A DNA stretch of 64,000 nt from Prochilodus magdalenae. Lineage: Eukaryota; Chordata; Actinopteri; Characiformes; Prochilodontidae. The stretch covers positions 470,001-534,000 of the forward strand of contig JAMWET010000473.1 in NCBI GenBank assembly GCA_024036415.1, in the 5' to 3' direction. Both the position numbers and the translations under genes were made by a program. Positions 1-12,300 of the stretch are shown in pieces (the first letter of the stretch is position 1; every line of letters starts with the position of its first letter). The notes under the pieces are model-generated. The model ran no database searches, was not told the DNA's origin, and worked only from the letters and a program-made list of their open reading frames with translations.

Positions 1-2059
1 AATCTTCCACTATCTCGTATCAGCAGAGCATTTATTATCAAGATGATTCTCATTCAACCTCCTCCTTCCTAATTTAAATTCTTAGATTCTATCATCTTCC
101 AATTTTACTGGAATAACAAAACACCAAGAATGAAATTAGCCTCATCACACTTTAAAGTTGTTTTGATGAAATTGTGATGATTTATTTTTGCTGGTTGACA
201 AAGAATACCTTTCTATTACTTGGCTACATTAGCCTTGCAGTTGCAGTCCGGAGATAGATGCTGACTTGTCTTGTGACTCGACTCGGACAAACATTTAAAT
301 AACTCATTAGTTGACCTAAATATGATACTTCTAAAATTGCAGCCAGAGAAACAACACAGACAAATCACAAACCTTGAAGTAGAAATAAATAAAATCTTTA
401 GTTTCCTACTTTTTCTCACAGCAGCATCACCCAGAGGAAAATATATCTTTCCTAGACTGTCTCAGAAAAACAAAGCAGGTCTTGATACTGTATCAGTAAA
501 GAATCACTAGTTTCCAAATCTTTGTCCTGAAACCCCCTTAGGAGAAAAGAGTAGATTCCTATCAGCTTTTCATTGTAAGAAGTTCTGATGAATGAGAAAA
601 GCATGATAGGCTGCTGAAAGACTTCTGTAATAGAGCTATATAACAGTTTCCTTACTGAAGTATTATTCAGCTAAGACACTGATGAGATGAGTCACACACA
701 AAAGACTTAAGACTTAACAAGACCTAACAAGCTCCTTAACTCATAAAAGAAAAATCCTCAGGGTGATGAACAGAACTTGCACAACACGTGATAAGAGCTA
801 TGTTTAACGAAAAGAGCCAATCAACTTTAAATGGAACTGGTTAGCATGTAGGTTGGATATTTATAATTCTAGCTAGTGCAAGTTTTAGTAAATTATAGAT
901 CACATTGCTTTAAAGATCACTGAAATCTCAGCTGGATTAGCTATTACACTCACTAGCTAGCATAACTGCTATACTAACTACTGACAAAAACCAGCTGTTT
1001 TATGTTGTTTTACCTCTTTAACTACCAAGACTGCCTATCAGAGAGTAAGCAGTTCAGCTGTTTTGAATTACAATTACAAACTCAATAAACCTAACCTAAA
1101 ACTTACTATGGTCTATATACGCATGCTAAGTAGGACCCTCAGAGCTAGCTGAGTGCCCATTAAGAATAAGTGCTATGTACATTGCATTTAAATATTCCTG
1201 AAACAGAACACTGTTTAGACCAGCTTGTTTCCTAGGGTGTTCACGCGTTACTAAGATGTGGCGGCAGTATTTGTCTAAAGTTCTGCTGCTGGGCGAAGTG
1301 ATTATTGGAAAACACTACTCTTTCATTTGCTTACTTCAGCAGTATCTTGATATTCCAAAATGACCTACACATTAGCCCATATTATACCAAGACCTTTAGA
1401 AAACAACACACACGAGCAGACTTGACTCTTCCCTGTGCGCTTAATTTGCAACAATTAACTCATCCTTAGCATCTTTACAAGCTCATTTAAGCAAATGGAG
1501 CTATGCATGTTAATGCAGCTCAACCAGGCAGCTGAACTTCTGCATTTAAAGACACTAGCTTTATTTCAGTTTTGAAATAATTGGTGATTTTCAATATAAA
1601 AACTTGGAAAAAAGATTGGTAATACTTTGCATTAAGTATTAACTAAATAACATGAAGTAATGCATTAGCTAACATGAAGAATTGCATTAACAGTGGTTAG
1701 TATGCTTAGCTAATCTTCACATATGACAACTATATGTTACATGTTAAGTAAACATGTAACAGTTGTAACAGCTATTGTTAATGTATTACTTAATGTTTAC
1801 TAATGCATTACTTCATGTTATGTAGTCAACACCTAATAAAAGAGTTACCAATATGTGTAAAATGTTATCAGTTTGTGTATTAGTACTTTATGTTCAGCAT
1901 GTTTAGCACATTCTAACAGTACTTGTGGTACTTATACTTGTGATATTTCATTTTCATTCCATCCCATCTCTAACACAAAACATGTCTTTGCTGATCAAAT
2001 ACATATTCAGAAAGACATGACTTCACCTTCAAGTGAGTAACTACCTTTCTCTCTCATAG
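1..2059 (+). other. Intron upstream of the Ig2 exon (5' end outside window)
   Basis: AT-rich sequence with no exon resembling the Sidekick Ig1 domain or signal peptide. It ends in a pyrimidine-rich stretch and CATAG acceptor at 2059. The only structured element seen is a palindromic repeat at 1614-1852. Small open frames near 216-510 have no recognisable similarity and are taken as chance. Confidence 0.8.
1614..1852. repeat. Palindromic MITE-like element
   Basis: The two ends are inverted copies: ATTGGTAATACTT at the left and AGTTACCAAT at the right. Internally, AACATGAAGTAATGCATTAG on the left is mirrored by CTAATGCATTACTTCATGTT on the right. At about 240 bp, non-coding and self-complementary, it looks like a short non-autonomous DNA transposon. 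The superfamily is not identified. Confidence 0.6.
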
Positions 2060-2207
2060 ATATGGAGGATTTCACAGAGGGCGAGCGTTCTCAGGTGGTG
2101 TCGCAGGGTGAAGCTGCCCTCATCTTTCCACCGCGGATACCCAGCTTCCCCCGACCACAGATCACATGGTTCCGGGATGGACGGAAGATCCCCCCCAGCA
2201 GCCGCAT
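2060..2207 (+). CDS. sdk2: sdk2 exon: Ig2, first half
   Basis: Starts in phase 1 (last two bases of a Tyr codon), then [11 protein letters not shown] and the core segment [14 protein letters not shown] with the invariant C-strand Trp. The B-strand position that normally carries Cys reads ALIFPP, so the disulfide is absent, as in other Sidekick Ig2 domains. Acceptor CATAG at 2059; donor GTAAGC at 2208. Phase 2 exit. Confidence 0.95.
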
Positions 2208-5200
2208 GTAAGCCTGTGGCAGGCTCAGCCTGGACTTAGCTGGATCAACTTTAACACGCTGCGCATTATTATTACTGCATCAAGCGAGGCCTGCCATATT
2301 ATTGTTTAACCATCCTACAAGCCCTTCTACTGCTGAGAGCCTGGACCCCTGGGAGGGCCGCAGCGGGCCTGATATTGCAGCACCTCACTGCAGCATTGAT
2401 AAAGTCAGCTATAATAAATAAGAACCCCTGTTGACTCTGGAGCGAGTATGATTGAAGGCTAGAGAGAGAGCAGGCGGCGGGGGAACCAATTAGACAAAGT
2501 GGACAAAAGGCCTTTATTGACGACCTTGGCTGATTGACAGAGCTTTCTCCTGACTGCACGCATCCAGTGTTGTGTGTGTTAGTGGATGTGTGTTGGGGGC
2601 ACTATACACACGTGCTTGTGCACACTGTCAGTGTTAAGATCATCTCTGTAATCAGCTGAGATTAATTTACCTGGGCTGCCAGCAGGCAGCTGGACGAGGA
2701 ACAGCTTGGTTGTTTGAGGATCTATAATTCATGCCGATCGTCCAGTGTGTTGAAGCTGATGTGAAGCTTTCTGACACCTGAGGAGAAGAATGCTCTTCTG
2801 CACCAGAGCCTAAAGAAGGGGCTGGTTTTTGGAGGATCTGGCCGGCAGTGTAGGTTCAGCCCTGCAGACCAACAGTATGAAGCCCCAGGCTGAGTTGAAG
2901 AGGCTCCTGTTTTGGCAGGCATAAATTATAAGTAAGGGTTAAGGTAAAGGCTAGAGTTTGAGTTAGCTGTATATTCAGTCAAACTAAAAATCACCAAAAG
3001 AAGGATGCCAGGAGGAGGTTGTTCTCTTTGCATCTCTCTCAAACAGTTCATTTCCACTAACATAATGTTGCCCACTGGTGCAAAAACAGAAGGGAGTAGG
3101 GGACATTCCCTTCCTGCTTTAGAATTTTAGTCATGTGGGGGTTACATGATGTTGTTAAATGTGATGTTGGTCTAGCACAATGGATAACACCACTACCTGC
3201 CAGACTGCTATAGCACCATGTGGGATGCTGGGGTTTAATTCATGGTCTTGGTGACTATTGATATGCTACACCAATAGGAGTCCATGGTCAAGACTCCCAA
3301 CGCTACATTGGCCTATATGTAATATGACTAACCTTGTAGGTTGCCCTGAATGAAAGTGTCAGCTAAATGCTGTAAAGGTCAATGAGAACGTAGATTTTCT
3401 AAAAATAATTCCCACACCAGTCCTATTGTATTGTTAAAGCAGAGACTGTCAGCATGAAGTTGGAACAGCACTTTGCTGCCTTAAATTTTGCATCAGCAGT
3501 ACATGATTTTGTCTATCAAGGCCACAGGGATCCACATTTGCATATGCTGCCACCTAAATTAAGTCATTCAGGTATATCATACAATATCAGCTACCAAAGG
3601 GCTGTCAGTCATATGAACACTGCTATTACCCAAGATTACATATGAGGTAAACCAAAACACACCACATCCCTATTCAAGTGTATAGGACCCAAAGTGTTAT
3701 AGCTCTCCTCTGCATAAGTGGGCGTGTTGCCTTGCGTCATCCTCTTCACCCCTGTTTGTTTCCCGAGGCTGTAACAGTAGCCTGTGCAGGCAGTTAAAAA
3801 GACACAAAACAGTTTTTTCTTATAATCAGCTCAGTGGCAAAAGCTTGTTTAGGCTCGAAATAGTCACAACAGCCTAGCGCTCACCAAAGTGGAGGCTGTT
3901 GGCTGTAGTCACTAGAAGGGGGAAATAATGGCTTAAGTTTGGTGAAAAGGCCAGATTTCCCCACTGGTGCAAATGGGACTCACTGGTGCAAATGGGACTC
4001 AGACAATTTAGCTAGCTGGCTTACTTCCACTCAAAATGGAACTTCTTCTGTCCAAGCAGGCACTTGGCTCAGCCTAGAAACACACACTCATGCTCAACAG
4101 AATAGTTGCACCCAGAAGGAAGTGTTGCATTATAATGCTATTGGGAAGGAAGATAAAGGTTACCAGGAACAATAATTGATGAGACATTTTGATTGATATG
4201 GGTAAAATTATTTAGCTACATTATGGTGTCAGACAGCCATGTTTAGCATGTGGCATCTAATCACTCATCTTGGTGCTGACCAGGGTGCCTCCACGCACAG
4301 ATTCGTTGGTCAGTGGTGCCGGTGCTATACACTGACTGGCCGGTATATTAATACCAGCTCTGAGTATCTACGTTCGGTTTCCATTTGATCATCTCCATTT
4401 TCCATAGAGGTGCACTTTAGCCAATGTTACAGACTGTAGTCCACCTGTTTCTGCATACTTTCTTATTTCACCCTGTTCTTTAGAGATCAGGACCCCACGG
4501 GACAGCCACAGAGCAGGTTTTATGCGGGTGGTGGATCTTTGTAGGCACTGCAGCGAAACTGACATGGTGGAGCTGTGTTGTGCTCATATGAGGGGATCAG
4601 ACACAACAGTGCTGTTACCTTGGAAGAACAGGGTCAAAGTGGGATTAATCAAGTATGCAGAGAATCAGATGGACTACAGCCTGAAATTGTAGAACTACAA
4701 AGTGCACCTATGTGGTACGTGGACCACGAGGGCAGATACAAGGTGGTGTATATGTATATGTAAAAGGTTTACAGGTCCGGTTAGAATGCCTGTCTTCTGC
4801 TCCCTATCACAGCACAGTAACTAACTTCTAACAGTTTAGCTGTCTGTCTCACAATGGTCTAAGCTGGTCTTCAGCCCGAGCTATTGCTTTGCCCCGTCCA
4901 GCCTGGGGCTTGATCTGCGAAAGCTGAAGCTAGATGTTACTCGACCAGGCATGCGCCTAAAATCCCAGCTGAGCCTCCAAAGGGGCCAGATGTAGGGGTT
5001 ACATAAAACTCACAAGCCTCCACCGGATTGCTCAGTGCCAGCTCCAGCAGAGAAGAGCTCTCCTCCTGGCTCTCAGTGTGTCAGTGTCGCTGGTCGCTGA
5101 CGCTGAGAGGCCCTGACAGTGTACGATTTGTTTACTGCTCGTTGGCCGTGTCTCTCCGGAGCATTGATATTCCGCTGTGGCACTCGCGGCCTCGCTCCAC

Positions 5201-6283
5201 GAGAGCCCTCACTCTAATTGTGCGGGAGTCGGCTTAACCTGGCCCACGATCGGCCGGCCCGCTGACAGCTCGGCGGCGTCTAATCTCGCTGTGCACCGAG
5301 TGTCGCCTCTCATTTCAGTGCACACACTCAGCCGGAGTGGCCACAATCCCAAAGCACCTCTCCTCCCTGGGCACTCCGTGCAAACAGCATTACTAATGCA
5401 GCCTATTGGACTTCATCAGTTTGTTTATGAATATCCTTGTGCTTGTGTGTGCGGTTGTGGGGGTGTGTGTGATTGAAGCAGGGCTGGGCCATATCTTGTA
5501 ATGATATTGATAGATATTATTGATTTCTATTGTACTCATATCCTAATGTGTTTTGTTTTTGTTAATTTCAACAACGGAAATGGCTAGCTAGCAAGCTGAG
5601 TTTCCTAACTGCCATGCTAGTTGTGCTGTTGCAAGCGATTGGCTAGACTTCAACCTCTCCGTCTTCAAACTCCTGCTTTAGCTGTTAGCCAAACCATTGT
5701 ATTGCCCATGTTCATGTTCATATCGTTTGCCTTTCCAGAGCTCTCACACTAGACAACACCTTGGTCATCCTCTCCACAGTGGCGCCAGATGCAGGTCGCT
5801 ACTATGCCCAAGCTGTCAATGACAAGAACGGGGAAAACAAGACCAGTCAACCGGTCATTCTCAACGTGGAGAGTGAGTATAGAGAAAGGTTGTACCACAT
5901 GTACCTTAACAGCTAATGCAAACCTATTGCAATGTTCATCTATGTCTACAGTGACACTGAAGTACAGTAACAGAGACTAACCAAAGACTGGAATGGTGAC
6001 TTGCCAGGGCTGCAAATGACTTTCCAACAGGTGTCCTAACCAATACAACATATGCAGCTTTGGTGCCCTCTGGTGGCCAGCCATAGATTCAACCGACCAT
6101 GATTTTACTCCCGATCAATAGTCCCTGATTCCCTGCCCAATCCGTTTTAGCCTGTGGCGGCCTGTGGTGGTCTGTTATGTCCCGCCGCGCCTCAGTGACA
6201 GCGTGATTAAGCAACCACATAAAATCAGCCCCTCTCTTTAATAAACCCTGACCACTACAGTAGATTTATGTAAGACAGGAGGC

Positions 6284-6329
<46 letters not shown>

Positions 6330-9300
6330 CAGAGGGACCCACCTGTTCCACAGAGAAGCCGAAACGGAAGGCAAGACAGATAAGGGGATCCGAATGAGGA
6401 GCGACAGAAGGCAGGGGAAAAAGAGAGAGAGAGAGCGAGAGAGATCAGTGATTGAGGGCAAGGAATCGATGCCTGGCCGGAGCCTTTCTGGAACCAGCGA
6501 GCGATTGCATTGCGTTTAATCAGTATGTCTGCGCCTCTCAATCAGGCTCCATTCAATAGCATGGCACCTTAATGATGGTATTACTGTGCGCTGAGGAGGC
6601 AGAAAGAGTTGTCTCTCAGGTGCAACACAAAGAGGAATAGAGAGCGGTGCCAATTACGCACACAATAGTGTAATGGTGATGGTTGTATACGGAAGCAAAG
6701 AGCATATTGCATGGTGGAATAGAAGAGGCCCAGAGTGAAGGTAAGAGTGATGGTATAATGGAGAGGTGTGGAGATTATGGTAGAGCGAGAACAAACAGCT
6801 TCTGTGAAGAACAGCACTCCACTTTTACCCCCCCTCTCTTTCTCCCACATGCTTTCTCTCTCTCACTCTCCCTCTTTTTACATAGATGTGGGTGGGCCGG
6901 CTGATCCGATTGCTCCCACCATCATCATTTCACCGAAGAACACCAGTGTGATGGTGGGGACGTTTGAGGTCACTCTGGAGTGTGTGGCCAACGCCAGGTG
7001 TGTGGTGTACAAGCAACCATTTCCTTTCTTTACATCCTTCAGACAAGTTCACTTCTCTACACCTTTCCATCTACTTTCACCCACCACCCTCTCTCTCTCT
7101 TTGTCTCTCATGTTCATTTATCTATCTATCATGTTCACTCCTTCTCCCTGTCCTTTTCTTTTTCTCTTTTGTTTTCTCTTTCATTTTTTCTCTCTCTTTA
7201 TTTCATTTTTCTCTTTGTTTCTACCTTTATTTTTTCTTTTCTTGTGTTGTGTTGTTTTGCTCTTCTGTTTTATTTATTTATCCCCCCCACCCACTTGTTT
7301 ATTTTTTTCTCTCTGTCGTTGTCGTTTGTCTTTCTTTCTCTCAGACCCCTCATTAAGCTCAGTATAACGTGGCGTAAGAACGGCATGGTGGTTAACCGTG
7401 GCCTGAGGGACTTTGGCCGGCGGCTGACCATCAGCGGGCCCCTGGTCAGTGACAGCGGCTACTACGAGTGTGAGGCATCACTGCGCAGCAGCAGTGTGCC
7501 GTCTGTCACCGCTGGAGCTTACCTGCATGTACTCGGTAGCCGCCCACATACACACATACACACACCCCTCTAGCACACTTTCAGGCATTTGATTGGCTAA
7601 ATGAGCTAGGACCCAGTTTAACAGGGACGCTTCTGCTTGAAATGCATTTTCAGACATGTATACGCAGCTTTATTGCACTAAATAGAATGAGTACACTAAG
7701 CTTCCTTTTACAGCATCAGCGTCTTATAAAAGCTTTTATAGGCTGTCCTGTTATCTTTGACTGCACTCTGCAGAACACCCTCAGTTTGTGAAGGAGCCAG
7801 AGCGGCACATCACTGCCGAGATGGAGAAGGTGGTGGACATCCCGTGCCAGGCCCGGGGTGAGTGTGTGTGAATGTGTGAGTGTGAGTATCGTAATGTTGG
7901 AGTACACCTGTCCTGTATATTTTTCAGGTATTTTCCCTATTCTAACACACCTAATTCACCTAAAGGTTGAATGTGCTGTTTATTAGGGGTTGCGTGATTT
8001 TAGATCCATAGTTGTGTCAATAGTTACAGTATGTGATGAAAGTCAGGCTGACCACGGATGACATCATGAATAAAACCACAAGACAACAGAATGCTTTGCA
8101 ACGAGCCACTTCCCAAATATGACTTTAAATATCTGTCATGAAGGAAAAGCCCACGGGTTGAGTGTGACGTGGCCTTTCAAACATGCCCTGGCTTTCGTGC
8201 ACCCTAGGTGGACAAGGTGCTTGTTCATGGCAGAGGCCTGGAGAGCCTGAGAAATGTGGAGGGCTGTGCCTTGGCAAAAATAAGAGTAACCAACTTCAGC
8301 ATTTACGGGATTATAAGGTGTTGTGTCTTTGGAAAACGAGCATAACCTTCAATATCTGTTCTTTAAAGCACTGTAGATCGGAATGTTAAAACAAAGCCAC
8401 GGGGCCAGTACAGCATGATGTTCCTTTCGGGAACTGTCGGGAAACTGGAGATATGAGTACTAAAATCAGCTGGTAACCTGATGTCTTTTCTGAGGTGTTC
8501 GTAAACATGTAATCAGCGAGTAGCCCAGATCAAACTCAAAGTGCCATTGCTGAGCAGTGAAGTCAACAATAATGGACTGGTCGTATGACCCCTACTGTAA
8601 ATACAGTTGTTGCACAGTTTTTTTTGCATACTTTAAAAACGTCATACCTGTTCAAATTTTATGATCAGCCATCTAATAAAAAACAGCCCACAATTCTTAA
8701 ATTTAATTTTTTTACAGGTTATTACAGTTAATTACATATATGTGTATATATATGTAATTAAACAGTAATAACCTGATTATGGAATATATATATATATATA
8801 TATATTCCACTATCCTGGAACCTAGGTTCCCTGATTTGTTTTTGACTATATGGCATATAGGACCATATATAATCACACTGAGCATCCTTCTATGTCTATT
8901 CTCAAAGCATTTTAACACCAAACCAGTATTTAAAAATGAGAATATAATAATAATCTTTGAAAACTGTTCTTGTTGTTGATGTTTTATATTACATTGAGTG
9001 CAGTTTAAACACATCTAGCCCTCTCCATGTTCTGCCCACAAATGAGTAATTGCCTAGATTCCTCTGTTGCAGGATTGGACAAGCTTGGCATCACTTCAGA
9101 TTTGTTGCATAACGTATTATAGGGAGTATTATTTCCCTCCCTCTCCCCCATCACTCCCGATGCTAGCCAGATCAGGTGTCTGTTAGCTAACATCTAGCTC
9201 CTCCAAGCATGTTGAGCTGTCCAGTGATGTTGCGTTGGCGGCAGTTAAAAAAGATGTGGTGGTGCTGCACGTCTTGGTGCTAGACCTGACACTCCCAGGT

Positions 9301-12300
9301 TGGTAGCAACTTGTGATGGGGAGGAACCTAACAACTGGATAGGCATTGGCTATGACTAAACAGAAAAGAAGACAAGTGGAAAAAAATAACCTTGTAGATT
9401 GCTTTAATTTGTCCAGGTCTGTGTTATAAATAAGACTGGTTGCTCTCAGTGGGTAGTCCTGGTAAAATACAGGAAATAATACAGTTTAGCTTCTCATTAG
9501 GTAGGTTTAGACTTTACATAAAAGTCATGTAAATGTGGTATAGCATTGTTTGATGTCCAGTTTCCTAATTAAAGGGACAGCATATTTGGAGCATGGAGCA
9601 TAGATGAAGCATAGTTTGGCTTTTTTTTTTAATTATTGAGAAATAACAACCTGATAATGCAAAGAAAGAGGTGCAATGGGTATTATATGGTTTTTTGGTG
9701 GTGGAGCATTCTGAATGTGATCATAAGTAAGGTGTTTATTATCTTTATGTTTATGTGGACTCAGAAAAGCATAGATGTCGTTGTTAGCAGAGTAACAGGG
9801 ATCCAAATGAACCAGTAAACAGACCCTTCCTGTGTTGGGGTGATATAGCAGGCAGTGAACTGCCAGCAGTGGGTCAGTCTAACCCTCTCCACCCTCTCTA
9901 AACAGGTGTTCCTCAGCCAGACATTGTGTGGTATAAGGATGCTGTCCCCATCAGCCCTGTGAAGACCCCGCGCTACAGGGTGCTGGTTGGCGGCAGTCTG
10001 CAGATTAATGGGCTGCTGCCAGACGACACCGGCATGTTTCAATGCTTTGCCCGAAACCTGGCTGGAGAGATCCAAACCAACACGTATTTGGCTGTCACCA
10101 GTGCGTACATCATCATATGGCACTGTCACTAGCTCCGCCCACAAACCATTTATACCACTTCAGCCCCATTCATCTGCTGCCTTATCTCACCCTGCCACAT
10201 CTGTCATCTTACAAGCACACAGACTTATCAGTCGCTTTCATAAAGAGAGAGAGGAAAGAGAGGGGAAGAATGGAGAGGGAGAAAGAGAGAGAGAGTGACA
10301 GAGGTTAATATAGAGAGAGGCACACACAATGAAGGGATAGGACTGAGAGCGAGAAGAAGAGGGAGAGACTGAGAAATAGTGAGAGAGAAAGAGAAAATGA
10401 GAGATGGAGAGGGGGAGCGAGAAGCAGAGGGACAGAGAGAGTGAGTGGCAGGAAGGTATAAAGGGAGAGAGAAACAGGCAGAAGGAGATGGAAGTAGACA
10501 GGAGATGATGAGAAGGAGAAACAGAAGGAGAGTGGGCTAAAGAGGAAATTGGAGAGAGAGTGTGAGAGATTTAGAAAGAAAGATAGAAATAACGAAAAGG
10601 AGAGTAAGGATGACAGGGATGAAGAGTATGGTATTTAAGGAAGAAAAAAAAGGTGGAGGGAAAGCAGAGAGTCAAGAGATGAAGAGGGAGAAGGAGAAAG
10701 AATGAGTGAGGTCTGGAGTTGGGTTAGTATAGAGGAAGAGGGGAGGAGAGTAGAAAAGAGATGGGATAGGAAGAAAGAGAAAAGAGAGATGGGTAGACAG
10801 AGGAAGAGGGAGGCCGAGATAAAGAAAGATAAATAGAGAGGGAAAAGCACACAAACAGAGAGAAGGAGGGTGAGATAGAGAAAGGGTGAAAGAGAGGTAA
10901 CAAGAGAGAAGAGAGGATGAAAGAGAGAGAGACTGAGAGGTAGTATAGATTAAGAGTAAAAGAGTATAGAGGTTGGGAAGAGGGTATGGGAAGGGGGAAG
11001 CAGAGAGTCAGGAAGAAGACAGAACGAGAGGGTGAGAGAGAGAGAGCAAGGTAGAGAGAGAGAGTAAGAGGAAAACAGACAGAGATAAGGAGAGTGAAGA
11101 AGAGAGATTGTGAGCAGGCACAGAGCCCACAATGCATTTTTCCTACCCTCCGATCATGATTTTGATAAGATTCCCTCCTTCATTTTATCTGTCCCTTTGC
11201 TTTTCTCTGTAATAGAATGCATGAAAAAAGATTCCTGTGATAACGTTACCCCATACAAACTCAGTACACCTGCTCTCATACTGCACTGCTGACTTGCACT
11301 GTCCTGTCAGAGACTGTGTTATCCGAGCGGTCTCCTCCTGTCTGCCCCAGGCATTGCCCCCAACATCACTGCTGGGCCGCTGGACAGCTCCGTGATCGAC
11401 GGCATGTCTGTCATCCTGCACTGTGAAACGTCCGGAGCGCCGCGCCCCGCCATCACATGGCAGAAAGGTCAGCTGCTAATCGGTCATCTCACACACCTGC
11501 CTGGACTCAGGCCTGACAAAAAACAGAGTGTTATCAGTGGACCTCCTGGAGCCAGATCCATCAGTGCAGCTGCAGAGGCCGAAGCATTGTGGGATTTATC
11601 ATGCAGCTAAAGCACCGGTCTATTGATAAACGGGCGAGACATCATTTCTCTGATCTCTTCCTTCAACTCTCCTAACTCGCTCTCCTTTCTCAGTGTCTCT
11701 CTTTCTCTTTCTTATCATTTTGTCTCTCTATATATATTTTCGTCATGCTCTCTATCTCTCTATTTCACTTTCTCTTTCTCTACAGGCGAGCGAGTGCTGG
11801 CCAGTGGCTCAGTGCAGCTGCCCCGCTTCACCCTGTTGGAGTCAGGCAGCCTGCTGGTCAGCCCCTCTCACCTGTCCGATGCTGGCACCTACACCTGCAT
11901 GGCCAGCAACTCTCGTGGCATTGACGAGGCCTCCGCCAACCTGGTGGTGTGGGGTGAGTAAGGGTGGAGAGCAGTTACAGTAAATGTAGAAAAGAGTTCA
12001 AACGGGGGTGTTCACATTTATAACTTGACTGATTACATTTAAAAAGGCCATTAATAACAAGAATGTATAGTCAACAAAAATAACAACTATAGGCCATATC
12101 CACATTTGCAGTGGGTAAGGGTTGGGCAAAATGGGAAAAGCGTACTGATGACTAAATATTGAGTACACTAAAATCAATGTACTCAGTAACGTTTTCTATG
12201 GCAATGCATAAATTAATTGAATAAAAATCAATACAAACTTAACAATGGCTCTCATAACCTGCGTCAGATCATTGCTGCTCCCTCTGGAAATCTCAGGACA

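Larger units (their letters stand above)
2208..5738 (+). other. Intron between the two Ig2 exons
   Basis: 3.5 kb. It holds a degenerate SINE (3165-3385), a MITE-like repeat (about 4098-4262), a dispersed fish repeat (about 4270-4620) and a CpG-richer stretch at about 5010-5340 with no recognised repeat. A tandem GGGACTCACTGGTGCAAAT duplication lies near 3960-4000. No exon was recognised. Confidence 0.8.

Noticed and set aside
216..510. Small overlapping frames on both strands at the window start
   Set aside because: Neither resembles Sidekick Ig1 or any family I recognise, and no splice signals fit.
6768..7573. Long open frames running through 6768-7573
   Set aside because: They read across the pyrimidine-rich intron between the two Ig3 exons. 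The exon parts fit only with splicing at 6998 and 7345.
10635..11137. Minus-strand open frames of 60-137 codons rich in Ser, Leu and Phe
   Set aside because: Complement of the polypurine tract; no start context, domain or homologue recognised.
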